A stretch of 64,000 nt of DNA from contig JASEGJ010000001.1 of assembly GCA_030018135.1 (NCBI GenBank), positions 62,001 to 126,000 on the forward strand, given 5' to 3'. Below the pieces are notes generated by a model. That model saw nothing but the letters and a program-made list of their open reading frames with translations. It was not told the origin of the DNA and did not search any database. The position numbers and the translations under genes are program-made. This DNA comes from Candidatus Hodarchaeaceae archaeon. Lineage in GTDB: Archaea; Hadarchaeota; Hadarchaeia; Hadarchaeales; Hadarchaeaceae. Below, piece after piece: positions 37,932 to 46,873 of the stretch (its first letter is position 1; each line of letters begins with the position of its first letter).

Positions 37932-38489
37932 TTAAGGTTTTGCCACCATGACTTCCGTGGCTTTTATAACGGCCTCGACGCGGTCGCCTGTCTTGAGCTC
38001 TAGCGCTTCGGCGGCCTCCCTAGTTATGTAAGCAGTTAGTACCGCCGGCCTAACCGCAATTTTTACCTTCGCTCCAATCTCGCCCAGCTCGACCGCCTCG
38101 ATCACGCCTTTAAGCCGGTTCCTGGCGGACAACTTCATGGAAATACCCTCCCAAAAGGTTTTTTCCCGCACGATCTCCTCGAGCGCTTCGTCAATCAGCC
38201 TATAATCCTTCACCAACGCCTGTCCCTGCCCAGTCAAACGCATGCCCCCACCGCGCTTGCCTCCGCGAACCGCTTCCACGACCTTGAGGCCCAGCTTTTG
38301 TTCCAGCTTGCGGATGACGCCCCACGCGTGGCGGTATGACATCCCCAGCCTGTGGGCTGCGCGGTTCAGCGATTTCTCCTCCTCGATGGCGAGCAGGAGT
38401 TCCGCCCTCCCCCCGCCAATAATCGGCTCCTCCCCGCTTTGAATCCAAAGCTTTACCTTTGGCTTCAGCCTGCTCCTGTCGTCCCTCAG
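37932..38489 (-). CDS. modE: ModE-type molybdate/tungstate regulator, probable CTG start
   Basis: 185 residues if started at CTG 38489. An N-terminal winged helix (KLWIQSGEEP, RAAHRLGMSYRHAWGVI) is followed by a TOBE/Mop domain (MKLSARNRLKGVIEAVELG). The first ATG in frame (38342) would cut the helix-turn-helix in half. Upstream of it no ATG, GTG or TTG occurs before conserved sequence begins; CTG at 38489, overlapping the tupC stop (CTGA) and 5 nt after GGGGGG, or CTG at 38468 after AGGAG, are the candidates. Regulates the adjacent tungstate transporter; see the operator at 40822. Confidence 0.88.
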   Translation of the reverse strand: MRDDRSRLKPKVKLWIQSGEEPIIGGGRAELLLAIEEEKSLNRAAHRLGMSYRHAWGVIRKLEQKLGLKVVEAVRGGKRGGGMRLTGQGQALVKDYRLIDEALEEIVREKTFWEGISMKLSARNRLKGVIEAVELGEIGAKVKIAVRPAVLTAYITREAAEALELKTGDRVEAVIKATEVMVAKP

Positions 38490-39205
38490 AGGAACCCCCC
38501 TTCCATCATCCTTTTAATCCTCGCGTCCTCGGGCCGCTTGAGGACCTCCTCCACGGTGCCCTTTGCAATTAAATTGCCATCGAGCAGGTACGCGACACGG
38601 TCTGATAACCTTCCCGCTTGAAATAAGTTATTTGTCGCAAGGACCACAGCGGATTCCCCCCTTATTTTTTTGATCACCTCTTCTATCGCCGCAACGCTTG
38701 CTGGGTCGAGGTTGGCGGTGGGCTCGTCGAGCAGCAAAAGCTCCGGCTCGAGCGTGAGCGCTCGCGCGAGGGCTACGCGCTGTTGCTCGCCCCCCGAAAG
38801 CTTCTTTGCCGGCCTTTCCGCGTGACCCCCCATACCGACAAGGTCTAGCGCCCATCCAACCCTCCGCCTCCTCTCGCCATCCGGTCGCCCCTGAAGCTCA
38901 AGCCCATAAGCCACATTTTTATAAACAGTTGTGTCGAAGAGGGCCGTCCTCTGGAAAACCATCGTGACCTTCCCTCTCAAAACGCCGGCATTGACATCGC
39001 CGATCTTCATCCCTTTGTAAAATATCTCCCCGCTCGTCGGTTTGTCGAGAAAGGCCATCAGTCTAAGCAGGGTCGTCTTCCCGGAGCCGTTTGGCCCGAC
39101 GATTGTCAGCGCTTCTCCCTCGCGGACATCTAAGTCTACCCCCTTGAGTGCAGATATTCCATCGTACTTCTTGACGACGCCCCTGAGTTCTTCCAAGGTT
39201 GCCAT
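38486..39205 (-). CDS. tupC: Tungstate ABC transporter ATPase
   Basis: 239 residues. GPNGSGKTTLLRLMAF (Walker A), LSGGEQQRVALARAL (signature), LLLLDEPTANLD (Walker B). Follows the Tup permease and binding protein, so it drives uptake of tungstate (or molybdate). Four-base overlap with modE and a start directly after tupB. Confidence 0.9.
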   Translation of the reverse strand: MATLEELRGVVKKYDGISALKGVDLDVREGEALTIVGPNGSGKTTLLRLMAFLDKPTSGEIFYKGMKIGDVNAGVLRGKVTMVFQRTALFDTTVYKNVAYGLELQGRPDGERRRRVGWALDLVGMGGHAERPAKKLSGGEQQRVALARALTLEPELLLLDEPTANLDPASVAAIEEVIKKIRGESAVVLATNNLFQAGRLSDRVAYLLDGNLIAKGTVEEVLKRPEDARIKRMMEGGFL

Positions 39206-39832
39206 TTAGTCCCTCCGTAACATATTGACCGCCAGGGTGAGGGCGAAAACTATCGCCATCAAAACGACGGCCAGCCCGATGCATAGCAATATCTCACCCC
39301 TCGCCGTTTCTAGGGCGATCGTCGTGGTCATGACGCGCGTGTAGCCGTATATGTTCCCACCCACCATCATCGCCACACCCAGTTCGGAAATTGCTCGATT
39401 GAATGCGGCGACTACCGCCAGTGTGGCGCCTTTCTTCGCCTCCCTTAAAACTGCGAGGGAGGTTTGCCTCTCGGAGGCACCGAGCGTCCGCGCCAAGTCC
39501 TTGATCTCCGGGTCTACGCCCTCCAACGCGCTCGCCATGAAGCTCACGATAATCGGTGTTATCAGGATCGCCTGCCCGATAATCATCGCCGCTGGAGTGT
39601 ACAAAAGGCCCAAGGGGCCGAGCGGGCCTTTCCTCGCAAATAACATGAATAGGATGAGGCCAAGCGCCACCGTCGGGATGCCCAAAAGGGCGTTAAACAT
39701 CGCCCTCAGTACGCGCCTACCCACGAAGTCCCGCAGGCCGATGACCGCGGCCAACGGCAGCCCCCAGAGTACCGCCAACAAAGTCGCAGTGCCTGAAATC
39801 CAGAGCGATCGAAGGACGATGTCGAGCAACAT
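39206..39832 (-). CDS. tupB: Tungstate ABC transporter permease
   Basis: 208 residues, five to six membrane helices. LGASERQTSLAVLREAKKG is the coupling loop. ATG at 39832 follows GGTGAGGGG just after the tupA stop and is preferred over starts inside tupA. NRAISELGVAMMVGGNIYGY is typical of TupB. Confidence 0.9.
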   Translation of the reverse strand: MLLDIVLRSLWISGTATLLAVLWGLPLAAVIGLRDFVGRRVLRAMFNALLGIPTVALGLILFMLFARKGPLGPLGLLYTPAAMIIGQAILITPIIVSFMASALEGVDPEIKDLARTLGASERQTSLAVLREAKKGATLAVVAAFNRAISELGVAMMVGGNIYGYTRVMTTTIALETARGEILLCIGLAVVLMAIVFALTLAVNMLRRD

Positions 39833-39836
39833 CCCC

Positions 39837-40805
39837 TCACCCATAAAGCTCCTCGTGCCCACCCCTGTAGATCGGTGGACATTCGGTATTTTCAAAAAAC
39901 GCGTACTCCCTGATCCAGCCAGCGATCTGCGCGTCCGCGTTCTCCTTGAGCAATTTCACGGCAGGGTAAAACAACGGTTGTCCGTATTCGTCCTTCCCGT
40001 AATCGCCGATCATCGCCTGGCCTTCGGCAGACACCAGAAATTTTATAAATGCGATCGCGCCCTCAAAATTCAGTTCGGGGTAAGTTTTTTGGCTGACCGC
40101 CATGACGCTGTAGACATTTAACAGTTCCTTCCCTTGTCCGACGAGGACACGGAGATCGATCAATCCTCGGTTTGTGTACTGGAGATAAGTGCCAACGTCA
40201 GCTAAGGTGTATGCCCTCTTCTCGCTCGCCATCCGGAGCGCCGCACCCATACCCACACCAAGTTCGATATGCCAAGGTTCCCGGCGCAACCGGGATACAT
40301 CGAATCCGGCCGCGGTCCAGAGATCCTTTTCCTTTATGTGGGTGCCGGAGTTGTCGCCGCGGGAGATCCAAGTTGTTAAACCAGCTCTCCCGGCCTCGGC
40401 TATTTTTCTAAGCGCCTCGATCGGCGGCAAGTCCTTAATGCCAACCGGATCTTCAAGGGGACCAGTTATTGCGAAGAAATTGTAAGCTATTATTTTTCGA
40501 ACCATGCCCAAGTTATCCTCCATGAACTGAAATTCCGCAGATGGCGCGTGTACCAGCAAAACATCGGCCTCCCCCATCTTGGCTTGATAGATCGCCTGCC
40601 CCGTGCCGACTGGGATTAAAAGGATCTTTGTGTTATACTCCTCTTCGTAATATTTTCCGATGAAATCCAGAAGGCCGGTGTCATACAAGCTTGTTGTAGT
40701 TGCAACTTTTAGCTTCGGTTTTCCCCTCTGCCATAGTTCAACGTACCCGACCGCTGCGATGCTGCATAAAACCAACGCTATTGAAACAAAGGTAATCTTC
40801 TTCAT
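39837..40805 (-). CDS. tupA: Tungstate-binding protein of ABC transporter
   Basis: 322 residues. N-terminal hydrophobic segment with a possible lipobox Cys (ALVLCSI), then ATTTSLYDTGLLDFI and DVLLVHAPSAEFQFM, which match TupA-type oxyanion-binding proteins, and GLTTWISRGDNSGTH. The ATG lies about 5 nt after the expected transcription start, so translation is nearly leaderless. First gene of tupABC-modE, under the ModE-like operator. Confidence 0.9.
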   Translation of the reverse strand: MKKITFVSIALVLCSIAAVGYVELWQRGKPKLKVATTTSLYDTGLLDFIGKYYEEEYNTKILLIPVGTGQAIYQAKMGEADVLLVHAPSAEFQFMEDNLGMVRKIIAYNFFAITGPLEDPVGIKDLPPIEALRKIAEAGRAGLTTWISRGDNSGTHIKEKDLWTAAGFDVSRLRREPWHIELGVGMGAALRMASEKRAYTLADVGTYLQYTNRGLIDLRVLVGQGKELLNVYSVMAVSQKTYPELNFEGAIAFIKFLVSAEGQAMIGDYGKDEYGQPLFYPAVKLLKENADAQIAGWIREYAFFENTECPPIYRGGHEELYG

Positions 40806-40821
40806 GTTCCCCGATATTTAA

Positions 40822-40849
40822 ATCGTTATGTCTTTATAAGCATAACGAT
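40822..40849. promoter_or_regulatory. ModE-type operator over the tupA TATA box
   Basis: Perfect 9-bp inverted repeat ATCGTTATG / CATAACGAT separated by 10 bases. The spacer carries the TATA element CTTATAAAG of tupA. Bacterial ModE sites have the form ATCGnTATATA with TATATAACGAT arms, so the outer halves match closely. Binding by the metal-loaded regulator would block TBP and repress uptake. Match is from recalled consensus, not a search. Confidence 0.78.
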
Positions 40850-40874
40850 AAACCAGCGCAAATATCCAGATCCC

Positions 40875-41714
40875 CTAAGTCCCGATTCGAACCTTTTCGG
40901 TTAGATTGCGCAGCATCCTAACCGCGGATAGGGCCGCGAGGTAGCTTGTCCTCGGGTTATCCGGCGAGGGTACGTTTCGCGCCTCCGTGACGAACTCTCC
41001 CGCTGTGCCCCGAACCCTGACCTCGTGCACGTTGAGCCTTAGCGATGGATCTGCGACTATCCTCACCTTGGTCTTGTCGAATCCGATCCCCGCCAAGCTC
41101 AAGGTCGCCGCGACGTTGACGCTCTCTGGAAATGCCTTGACCGCCTCTCGCGCTGGCCCCTCGAAGACGACCAGCGGCTCCCGTAGGTTGGTCAGATCCA
41201 AGCCGCGCTCCCGCACGTACGGGCTATAAGTCAAGACGGAGGGAGGTTTTCGCGTCGTCAAAATTGCCTCGTTGATGCCCTCGAGCTGTGCCGCCTTAAC
41301 GCCGTCTATGCCCAAGATCGCCCCAGAGGGTACGTGGACCGAGCGCCCAGTTCGTTCGGTGACTTCCCGAACGCCCCTGAGCAGTTCTTCATCCCCAAAT
41401 GCGCCAACACTCATCACCATAAGGTCCTTGCCCGACCTTATGACATCGAGCGCATACTGGGCAACCGCCCCCTGCGAGGCCGCCTCGATGACCAGATCGA
41501 CGGACCCATCGGCACATATCTCGGCTAGGCCCTTTGCTATTCTCGGCCTCGAGCGCAACTTTTCGGAAAGTGCCTTAGATTTCTCAGGCTTCAGGTCGTA
41601 CAGCCAAGCTAGTTCCACCTCGCCAGCCCTGCCACTGTCGATGGCCCTTGCCAGTACCGTGCCTATCGCGCCGCAACCGATAAGCGCAGCCCTCAAGCTT
41701 AACGCCCAAACCAT
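40875..41714 (-). CDS. nadX: L-aspartate dehydrogenase
   Basis: 279 residues. Rossmann start ALIGCGAIGTVLARAI, ASQGAVAQYALDVIRSG, SVHVPSGAILGIDG and the C-terminal NPRTSYLAALSAVRML match NadX. It oxidises aspartate to iminoaspartate for NadA. The true start may be TTG a few codons in (RAALIGCG). Separated from nadA/nadC by the tungstate cluster but on the same strand. Confidence 0.92.
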   Translation of the reverse strand: MVWALSLRAALIGCGAIGTVLARAIDSGRAGEVELAWLYDLKPEKSKALSEKLRSRPRIAKGLAEICADGSVDLVIEAASQGAVAQYALDVIRSGKDLMVMSVGAFGDEELLRGVREVTERTGRSVHVPSGAILGIDGVKAAQLEGINEAILTTRKPPSVLTYSPYVRERGLDLTNLREPLVVFEGPAREAVKAFPESVNVAATLSLAGIGFDKTKVRIVADPSLRLNVHEVRVRGTAGEFVTEARNVPSPDNPRTSYLAALSAVRMLRNLTEKVRIGT

Positions 41715-41769
41715 TTTATGAAGCCTAAAAGTTAAGTTAACTTTTCCCTTGTGGTAGCTTTCGGATTCG

Positions 41770-43247
41770 TTACTCAGATGGATTCTCGCCCTGCTCCATC
41801 AACTGTATGTATGGCTTCAACTTCCTCTCCATCAGCCTGATTATAAAGCCCTTTATCAGAAATCCCTGCAGGGGGTTCTTTCTGAAGTGGTCGCGCGCGA
41901 GCTCGGTGACCCACCTGAAATCGTGCTTCATGCACGCCGCGAGCAACATCCAGTGCTCCGGCAGCATGTCCTTCGCCCTAAAAAATCTCTCCCCTTGCAT
42001 GGTCCCTATGGGGACAAAAAACAGCGGGACGATCAGGGATTTATATTCCCTGAGGCTTTCCACTAGCTCTATGGTTTCGACTACATCACTTGCTGTTTCG
42101 TCGGGAAACCCCATGATGAGCGTTGAACACGGGACCCAGTGGTTCTCCCTTAGCAATTTATGGGCTTCCAGCACGAGTTCCGGCCATTCCTGAGGCCTGA
42201 AGGGCGCCGCCTTGCCCCGCATGTATTTTTCCGCAATCCTCCGGGATCCCGTCTCTATCCCAACCTGCCCCGAGACCCAAGGTTTCTGCTTCGAGCCGAG
42301 ATTCAGCAGCTCGGAGAGGTCCCTTATTAGGTTCGGTTTTGCCATCGCGGAGGCAAAGGCGAAGTGGGAAAAGCTAACATCCTTCTCCAGCCTTGAGACT
42401 CCCGCGAACAATTTTCAGCACCTTCCTTTCATCGGGGATCGCACCCCTAGCCCCATACCTCAGAACATCCTCGGCATGCAGCAATACGCCGAGTCCAGCA
42501 GCGACGTTTACTTTTACTTCTTCCAATATCCTCTCGATCGGCCTACACCTGAAGTTCAATAGCGTCGGGTTGCAGAATTTACAGCCCCTCCCGCAACCCC
42601 TAGCGATCTCGACGAGGCCGTTGATCGTCGGATTCCTTATTGATGGGATTTGGTCCAGGGGAACGACTTCCCCTTGGACGATCCTCGGAAGCTCGTCGCC
42701 GTTTAATGCTTTTTCGAAAACCTTAACCGCGGTTATCTCGCCCTCCCCCACGACGACGCAATCGATGTCAAATTTCGCGATTATCCTCTCGTCTGCCAGT
42801 TGCCAAGCTCCGGGTCCTCCCACAATGACCTTTAATTTATTTTTTCTGATCACCGGATCCGTAATCAACTTCCTGAAATAAATCGCGGAGTATGTCTCCC
42901 TCCCCGTTAAATCGGCGAAAGTGGTGGATGCGGGGCCTAGCCCGAGAGGGTCATTCGTCGTAATGCCAATGGCCTTCGTTTTCCCGTTTATGACTTTATC
43001 AAGGTGCTCGGGATGCGCGACGGCAACGTCAAAGTCCTTCTCCAATAAGGCTGCCTCTATCTTTCTGGTCCCGGTCGGTGCGCAGGTCGCCTCCCCATTT
43101 TTTTTGAGGAATTGGCGGGCTGAATATGAGCTTGTAAACCCACCCGGGCACGATTTTTGGGGAACAAGCGGCGAAGCCCAAGAACTCGCTCCCGCCATAA
43201 TCAGACAGGAGAGCGCGATCTGCGGTTAAAACTATCTCGGTCACGGT
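41770..43247 (-). pseudogene. B12-binding-domain radical SAM protein, two frameshifts
   Basis: One gene spread over three frames. GTG at 43247 opens TEIVLTADRALLSDYGG and continues to about 43105; an A8 run (43098-43105) shifts the frame to KKNGEATCAPTGTRKIE. Next come VEIARGCGRGCKFC (the radical SAM CxxxCxxC) and KVLK; an A4 run (42412-42415) shifts again to LFAGVSRLEKDVSF. Removing one A at each place gives a continuous protein of about 490 residues. Cobalamin-binding-fold N-terminus, radical SAM core. Decay or sequencing error cannot be separated here. Divergent from the small regulator at 43319. Confidence 0.8.
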
Positions 43248-43318
43248 CCCGCCTCTCAAATTTATATGCAAAAAAATTTACATAAGGGCCCACAGGAAGG
43301 GGCATCCTAGAGTTACTC

Positions 43319-43570
43319 ATGAGGACAAGGGAAAAACTTTCGGTTAGCGAAATAACCGCGTGCATCAATAGGTCAGAGAGAGCCGTCAGAGCCCACCTAA
43401 AAAGTCTTTTCAACTTGGGCCTCGTGTGCAGGGAGGGCAGCGCCACTAAGCACGGAAAGATCGCCCATCGATACTTTGTGCCCAAAACCAAGGACATGAT
43501 AAAATCTGCGAGGAAGGAGATGCTCAAGCGCCTGCGCAACTTGGAAAAATTGGTGAGGGGCGCGAAGTGA
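43319..43570 (+). CDS. Winged-helix regulator upstream of RND exporter
   Basis: 83 residues. KLSVSEITACINRSERAVRAHLKSLFNLG is an ArsR/TrmB-like helix-turn-helix pattern (quoted in parts: SEITACINRS, RAVRAHLKSL), followed by a wing and a basic C-terminal helix. Coding-like sequence (ILELL) continues a few codons upstream without a standard start, after AGGAAGGGG. 18 nt before the RND gene, so a local regulator is likely. AATTTATATGC at 43257-43267 can serve as a TATA box in both directions. Confidence 0.7.
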   Translation: MRTREKLSVSEITACINRSERAVRAHLKSLFNLGLVCREGSATKHGKIAHRYFVPKTKDMIKSARKEMLKRLRNLEKLVRGAK

Positions 43571-43588
43571 GATCAAGAGCGATCAGCT

Positions 43589-45876
43589 ATGAACCCCATA
43601 GACAAAATTGCTAAACTTTGCGAAAGGAGGCCCCATCTCGTCATCGCTACCGTGGCAATTGTCACTTTGCTCCTCCTTCCGGGAATCCCAAAAATTACCA
43701 CCGAAACTAAAATGGAAACGTTCATACCCAAAGACTATCCATCGATAATGGCCCTTTCCGATGTGGAGAAAACATTTGGCGGGATGCGATACGAATCCAT
43801 CTTGGTTGAGACAAAAAATGGCAAGGTAACAGATGCCGGTGCCATAAAATCGCTACTTGGCCTGCAACGAAAAATCCTTGTAGAACCCGCTTTGAAAGGG
43901 TATGCTGTCGAAGTCGAAAGCTATCTAAATTATCTTTTCCCATATATCATGGAAGATAACCAGCTACTGCCCGATGATGAACTTGAGCTGGCCGTGCAAT
44001 CCTTTCTTTCCGGGCCGAGCGGCGCAAGTGTGGTCGGTCGATGGATAACCCCAGATCAAAAAATCTGCTTAATGAATGTAAACGTGGGGGCACACCTAAA
44101 ATCGCGCGAAGCTGTGGAGAAAACTCAGTATTTTGAGAACTTGGTCAAAAGCTACGCGGCTGAGCATGGGATTTTTGATGCATCTATTACGGGCGGGTAC
44201 TCGACCTCCAGAGATATGCAAAAAATTATCGAAGAGGACAACCGAGTCTTGTTGCCCGCTGCTGTGGCAATGATCATCGCAATTTTGGCGTTAGCATTTC
44301 GTCGCGTTACCGATGTCGTTTTACCGTTTGTAGTCATTGCCCTAGCGGCGATATGAGTCCTCGGTATGATGGGCCATTTAGGCATCGTATTCACGACCGT
44401 AGCCGTCGCGGTCCTCCCCCTCTTAATGGGGATAAGCATTGCCTACACTATACACATCATCAGCCGCTACAACGAGGAGAGGTCGAATGGTAAAAATGCG
44501 GGCGAGGCCGCCGTATCGAGCATAAAGAACATGGGCACTGCCGTATTCCTAACGGCTGCGACGACCGCCATAGGCTTTGCCTCCTGGCTTATCTCGGACC
44601 TGCCGCCGCTCCGCGATTTCGGCCTGCTCTGCATGTTGGGTATAATGTTCAGCTTTGCCCTCACCGTAACGCTACTGCCGGCGTTTTTGGTCATTCGAGA
44701 CGGGAAAAAAGGGACCAAGAAAACCAAGGGGACGCAAAGGCTGGGCAGGTCGGCGCTGGACAGGGGATTAGTGAGGATCGCGACAATGACCAAACTTCAC
44801 CCCAAGGGGGTTGTCGCAGTAGCTGGCGCGCTCACGGCAGTTGCGCTGGTCCTGACAACTCAAACTACTACTGCCATCTCATTTGAGGAACTCCTGCCAA
44901 GCGGGGTCGAATCAATCAGGACCAGCGATGAAATCAGGCAAAATTTCGGCGGTCAGGATCTCATCATGGTTCTGGTCAGGGGCGACGCGACCGATCCCAA
45001 AGTCCTCGAGACGATGGTATGGCTGGAACAGCATGTTCGCTTGGATAACAGAAATGTTAAAGGCGAGAGGGTTTACATAACGCGCGCGTACAGCGTTGCC
45101 GACATGGTGTTGATGGCCAGCGCAGGCGCCATACCGCGGACCTCGCAGGAGGTGGCAGCGATCCTTGAAAACCTCAGGCACCAAACACCCCACGTCGACA
45201 GGCTCGTGACCTCCGATAATAACAAAACCATCGCGCTGTTCCACTGCGACGCCCGAAGCGATGCGGAGCTTAAGCTCACCGCCGACATCGTCAGAGATTG
45301 GATCGGCCAGTTGCCTGATAACAGAGCCGAATTCGTGGCCACCGGGACGCCAGTCGTGGCCGCGGATCTGCTCTCGAAAATACCGCAGGATGCCCTTAAC
45401 ACCACTATGATGGCGCTCGCCCTATGCGCGGTGGTGCTGTGCATCGTGTTTAAGAGCATTGGAATGGGCTTAATTGCCATGGTGCCGATGGGTTTGGCAC
45501 TGACGTGGCAGTTCGGCACATTTTACCTGCTCGATGTCCCCCTTAACGTGATCACGGTGCTGATCTCCGCTCTCCTCGTAGGCATCGGCATAGACTTCTC
45601 AATCCATACTACCCACCGCTATCTGGAGGGGGTGAGAGATCGCCAGCTTAAACCGGAGGGGGCTGTGCACGCTACCGTGCTCCACGTTGGCAGGGCGCTC
45701 CTAGCAGCTGCTGCGACCACCTGCGGTGCCTTCGGTTTGCTTGCGCTCTCGAGGGTGCCAATAATGAGACCTTCGGCAGCATGACAGCGCTCGCGATACT
45801 CTACTGCATGCTCGCGGCGCTGCTGGTTTTGCCCTCGCTACTTGTCGCCTATGCGGGACGGAGGATGGTTAACTAA
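43589..45876 (+). pseudogene. RND/MMPL-family exporter, one stop and one frameshift
   Basis: About 760 residues if restored. N-terminal helix, large loop (KMETFIPKDYPSIMALSDVE), membrane domain, second half repeat (ALLVGIGIDFSIHTTHRYLE). An in-frame TGA at 44354-44356 stands where a Trp codon would fit (ALAAI-stop-VLGMMG). Near 45770 one base is missing, after which GSMTALAILYCML resumes in another frame and ends at TAA 45876. TGA is the normal stop of many genes here, so readthrough is unlikely. Probably a recently inactivated hydrophobe or lipid exporter. Confidence 0.82.
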
Positions 45877-46215
45877 TAGAATGGAAGCAAAGTAATCGGC
45901 GATGCTATTAAGAAGATCAAGAGTGCTCCCATAACTACCATGGCCACTCGTATGGACTTTTCTATATTCTTGTTCACTATCCCGCCACATATCAACATGC
46001 CAACGAGAAATACTGTGCCCAGATCGCTAAATACCGTGGACGCCTTCCAAGCTGTTTCCCCTGCCCCCAAATAGAGAAATCAACCTGCCTATCCATAGCA
46101 AAAATATGCCAAATACTGCGCCTACAGCAATGGCTGTTTCAGAGAACGTCGTTGCAACCATCATTGAAATTAGCGAGGGCGCCTGTTGCACCTTCGGCTC
46201 ACGTCTTCTTTCCAC
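45873..46215 (-). pseudogene. Small three-helix membrane protein, frameshifted
   Basis: Two overlapping frames join into one protein of about 113 residues if one G is dropped from the G5 run at 46064-46068: MMVATTFSETAIAVGAVFG, LISLFGAGETAWK and GALLIFLIASPITLLPFY. Three hydrophobic helices. No family recognised. Convergent with the broken RND gene, sharing stop-codon bases. Confidence 0.55.
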
Positions 46216-46366
46216 ATTTTCAACCCCAAGACTTGATACTTAAACAGTAAAAAGATGGGTATAAATCCTTTGGAGCTTCGGACAAGTGCCCTACGCCTTA
46301 TCCTTTCGCGAGTTTTCCTGATTTTTACTGGTGGGGTCGCTGGGATTCGAACCCAGGTCCCTGGCT

Positions 46367-46383
46367 TTTTTGCCCGACCTTGT
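46367..46383 (-). other. tRNA-Pro intron 2 (17 nt, 37/38 site)
   Basis: Central helix TTTG (bases 32-35) with CAAA, bulges GGA and AAA, closed by a 10-nt loop. Bases 32-33 lie before intron 1 and 34-35 after it, so this helix exists only once intron 1 has been spliced. Confidence 0.84.
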
Positions 46384-46387
46384 CCCA

Positions 46388-46415
46388 TTTGGCAGACCAT
46401 TGAGAACTTGATCTT
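46388..46415 (-). other. tRNA-Pro intron 1 (28 nt, after base 33)
   Basis: BHB: central helix TGGC/GCCA, bulges TTA and AAT cut after the second base, inner stem AGATC/GGTCT around an 11-nt loop. The outer helix is weak. Removal joins TT to TGGG, completing the anticodon. Confidence 0.82.
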
Positions 46416-46482
46416 AAGCCAGAAGGATAGGCCAAGCTACCCCACGACCCCAAAAAAACAGGTGATAAAAAGGATAAAAATT

Positions 46483-46797
46483 CTATGGGGGCCTTGAAAT
46501 CCTCGCCAAGGGGCCACGCTTGTCGGCGCGCTTGAAGCCATAGCGTTCGTACCGAGCGACTCGTCCCTCGAAAACTTCCGCGACGACCTCGAAGCCCTTG
46601 AAATCGACCAAGATTCGTTCGAGGAGGGCGCTTCCTATCCCCCTGCCCCTCTCGCCGTTGCTCACGTTGATGCTGCGCAGTAGCGCGGTCCCGTTAGGCC
46701 GAAGCGCTACGGTGGCACCAGCTATCACTTTGCTACCGTACTCGTCCCATAGGATGTATTGACACATGCCCCCAGAGTCCATGCGCTCAATTCGCAT
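46483..46797 (-). CDS. GNAT-family N-acetyltransferase
   Basis: 104 residues. INVSNGERGRGIGSALLERI contains the acetyl-CoA-binding R-x-x-G-x-G/A loop, and YERYGFKRADKRG is the usual C-terminal strand. Short, single-domain; substrate unknown. Located between tRNA-Pro and a divergent membrane protein. Confidence 0.85.
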   Translation of the reverse strand: MRIERMDSGGMCQYILWDEYGSKVIAGATVALRPNGTALLRSINVSNGERGRGIGSALLERILVDFKGFEVVAEVFEGRVARYERYGFKRADKRGPLARISRPP

Positions 46798-46873
46798 TTG
46801 GGTTCCCCATTCTAATTGCGAGGCGTCCTATAAACTTTTAGCCGCCAAGCAATGAACTGCCCTGAGGAATTGC

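Larger units (their letters stand above)
46329..46451 (-). tRNA. tRNA-Pro (UGG) with two introns, CCA encoded
   Basis: Exons 46451-46416, 46387-46384 (four bases, TGGG) and 46366-46332, then CCA. Joined: acceptor GGGGTCG/CGACCCC, D arm TGGGGTAGCTTGG typical of archaeal tRNA-Pro, stem CTGGC/GCCAG, loop TTTGGGA (anticodon UGG), T arm CTGGG TTCGAAT CCCAG, A73. Exon lengths add up to 75 nt. Introns listed separately. Confidence 0.9.

Noticed and set aside
44354-44356. TGA read as tryptophan or selenocysteine in the RND gene
   Set aside because: TGA ends many intact genes in the window (for example rpl29, rpl4, nucleoside phosphorylase 2) and no SECIS-like element is apparent; the same gene also has a frameshift.
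46367-46415. tRNA-Pro anticodon taken from the first TGG (CAATGGTC)
   Set aside because: The resulting second intron has no compatible inner or bulge structure, whereas using AAATGGGAC gives full motifs for both introns.
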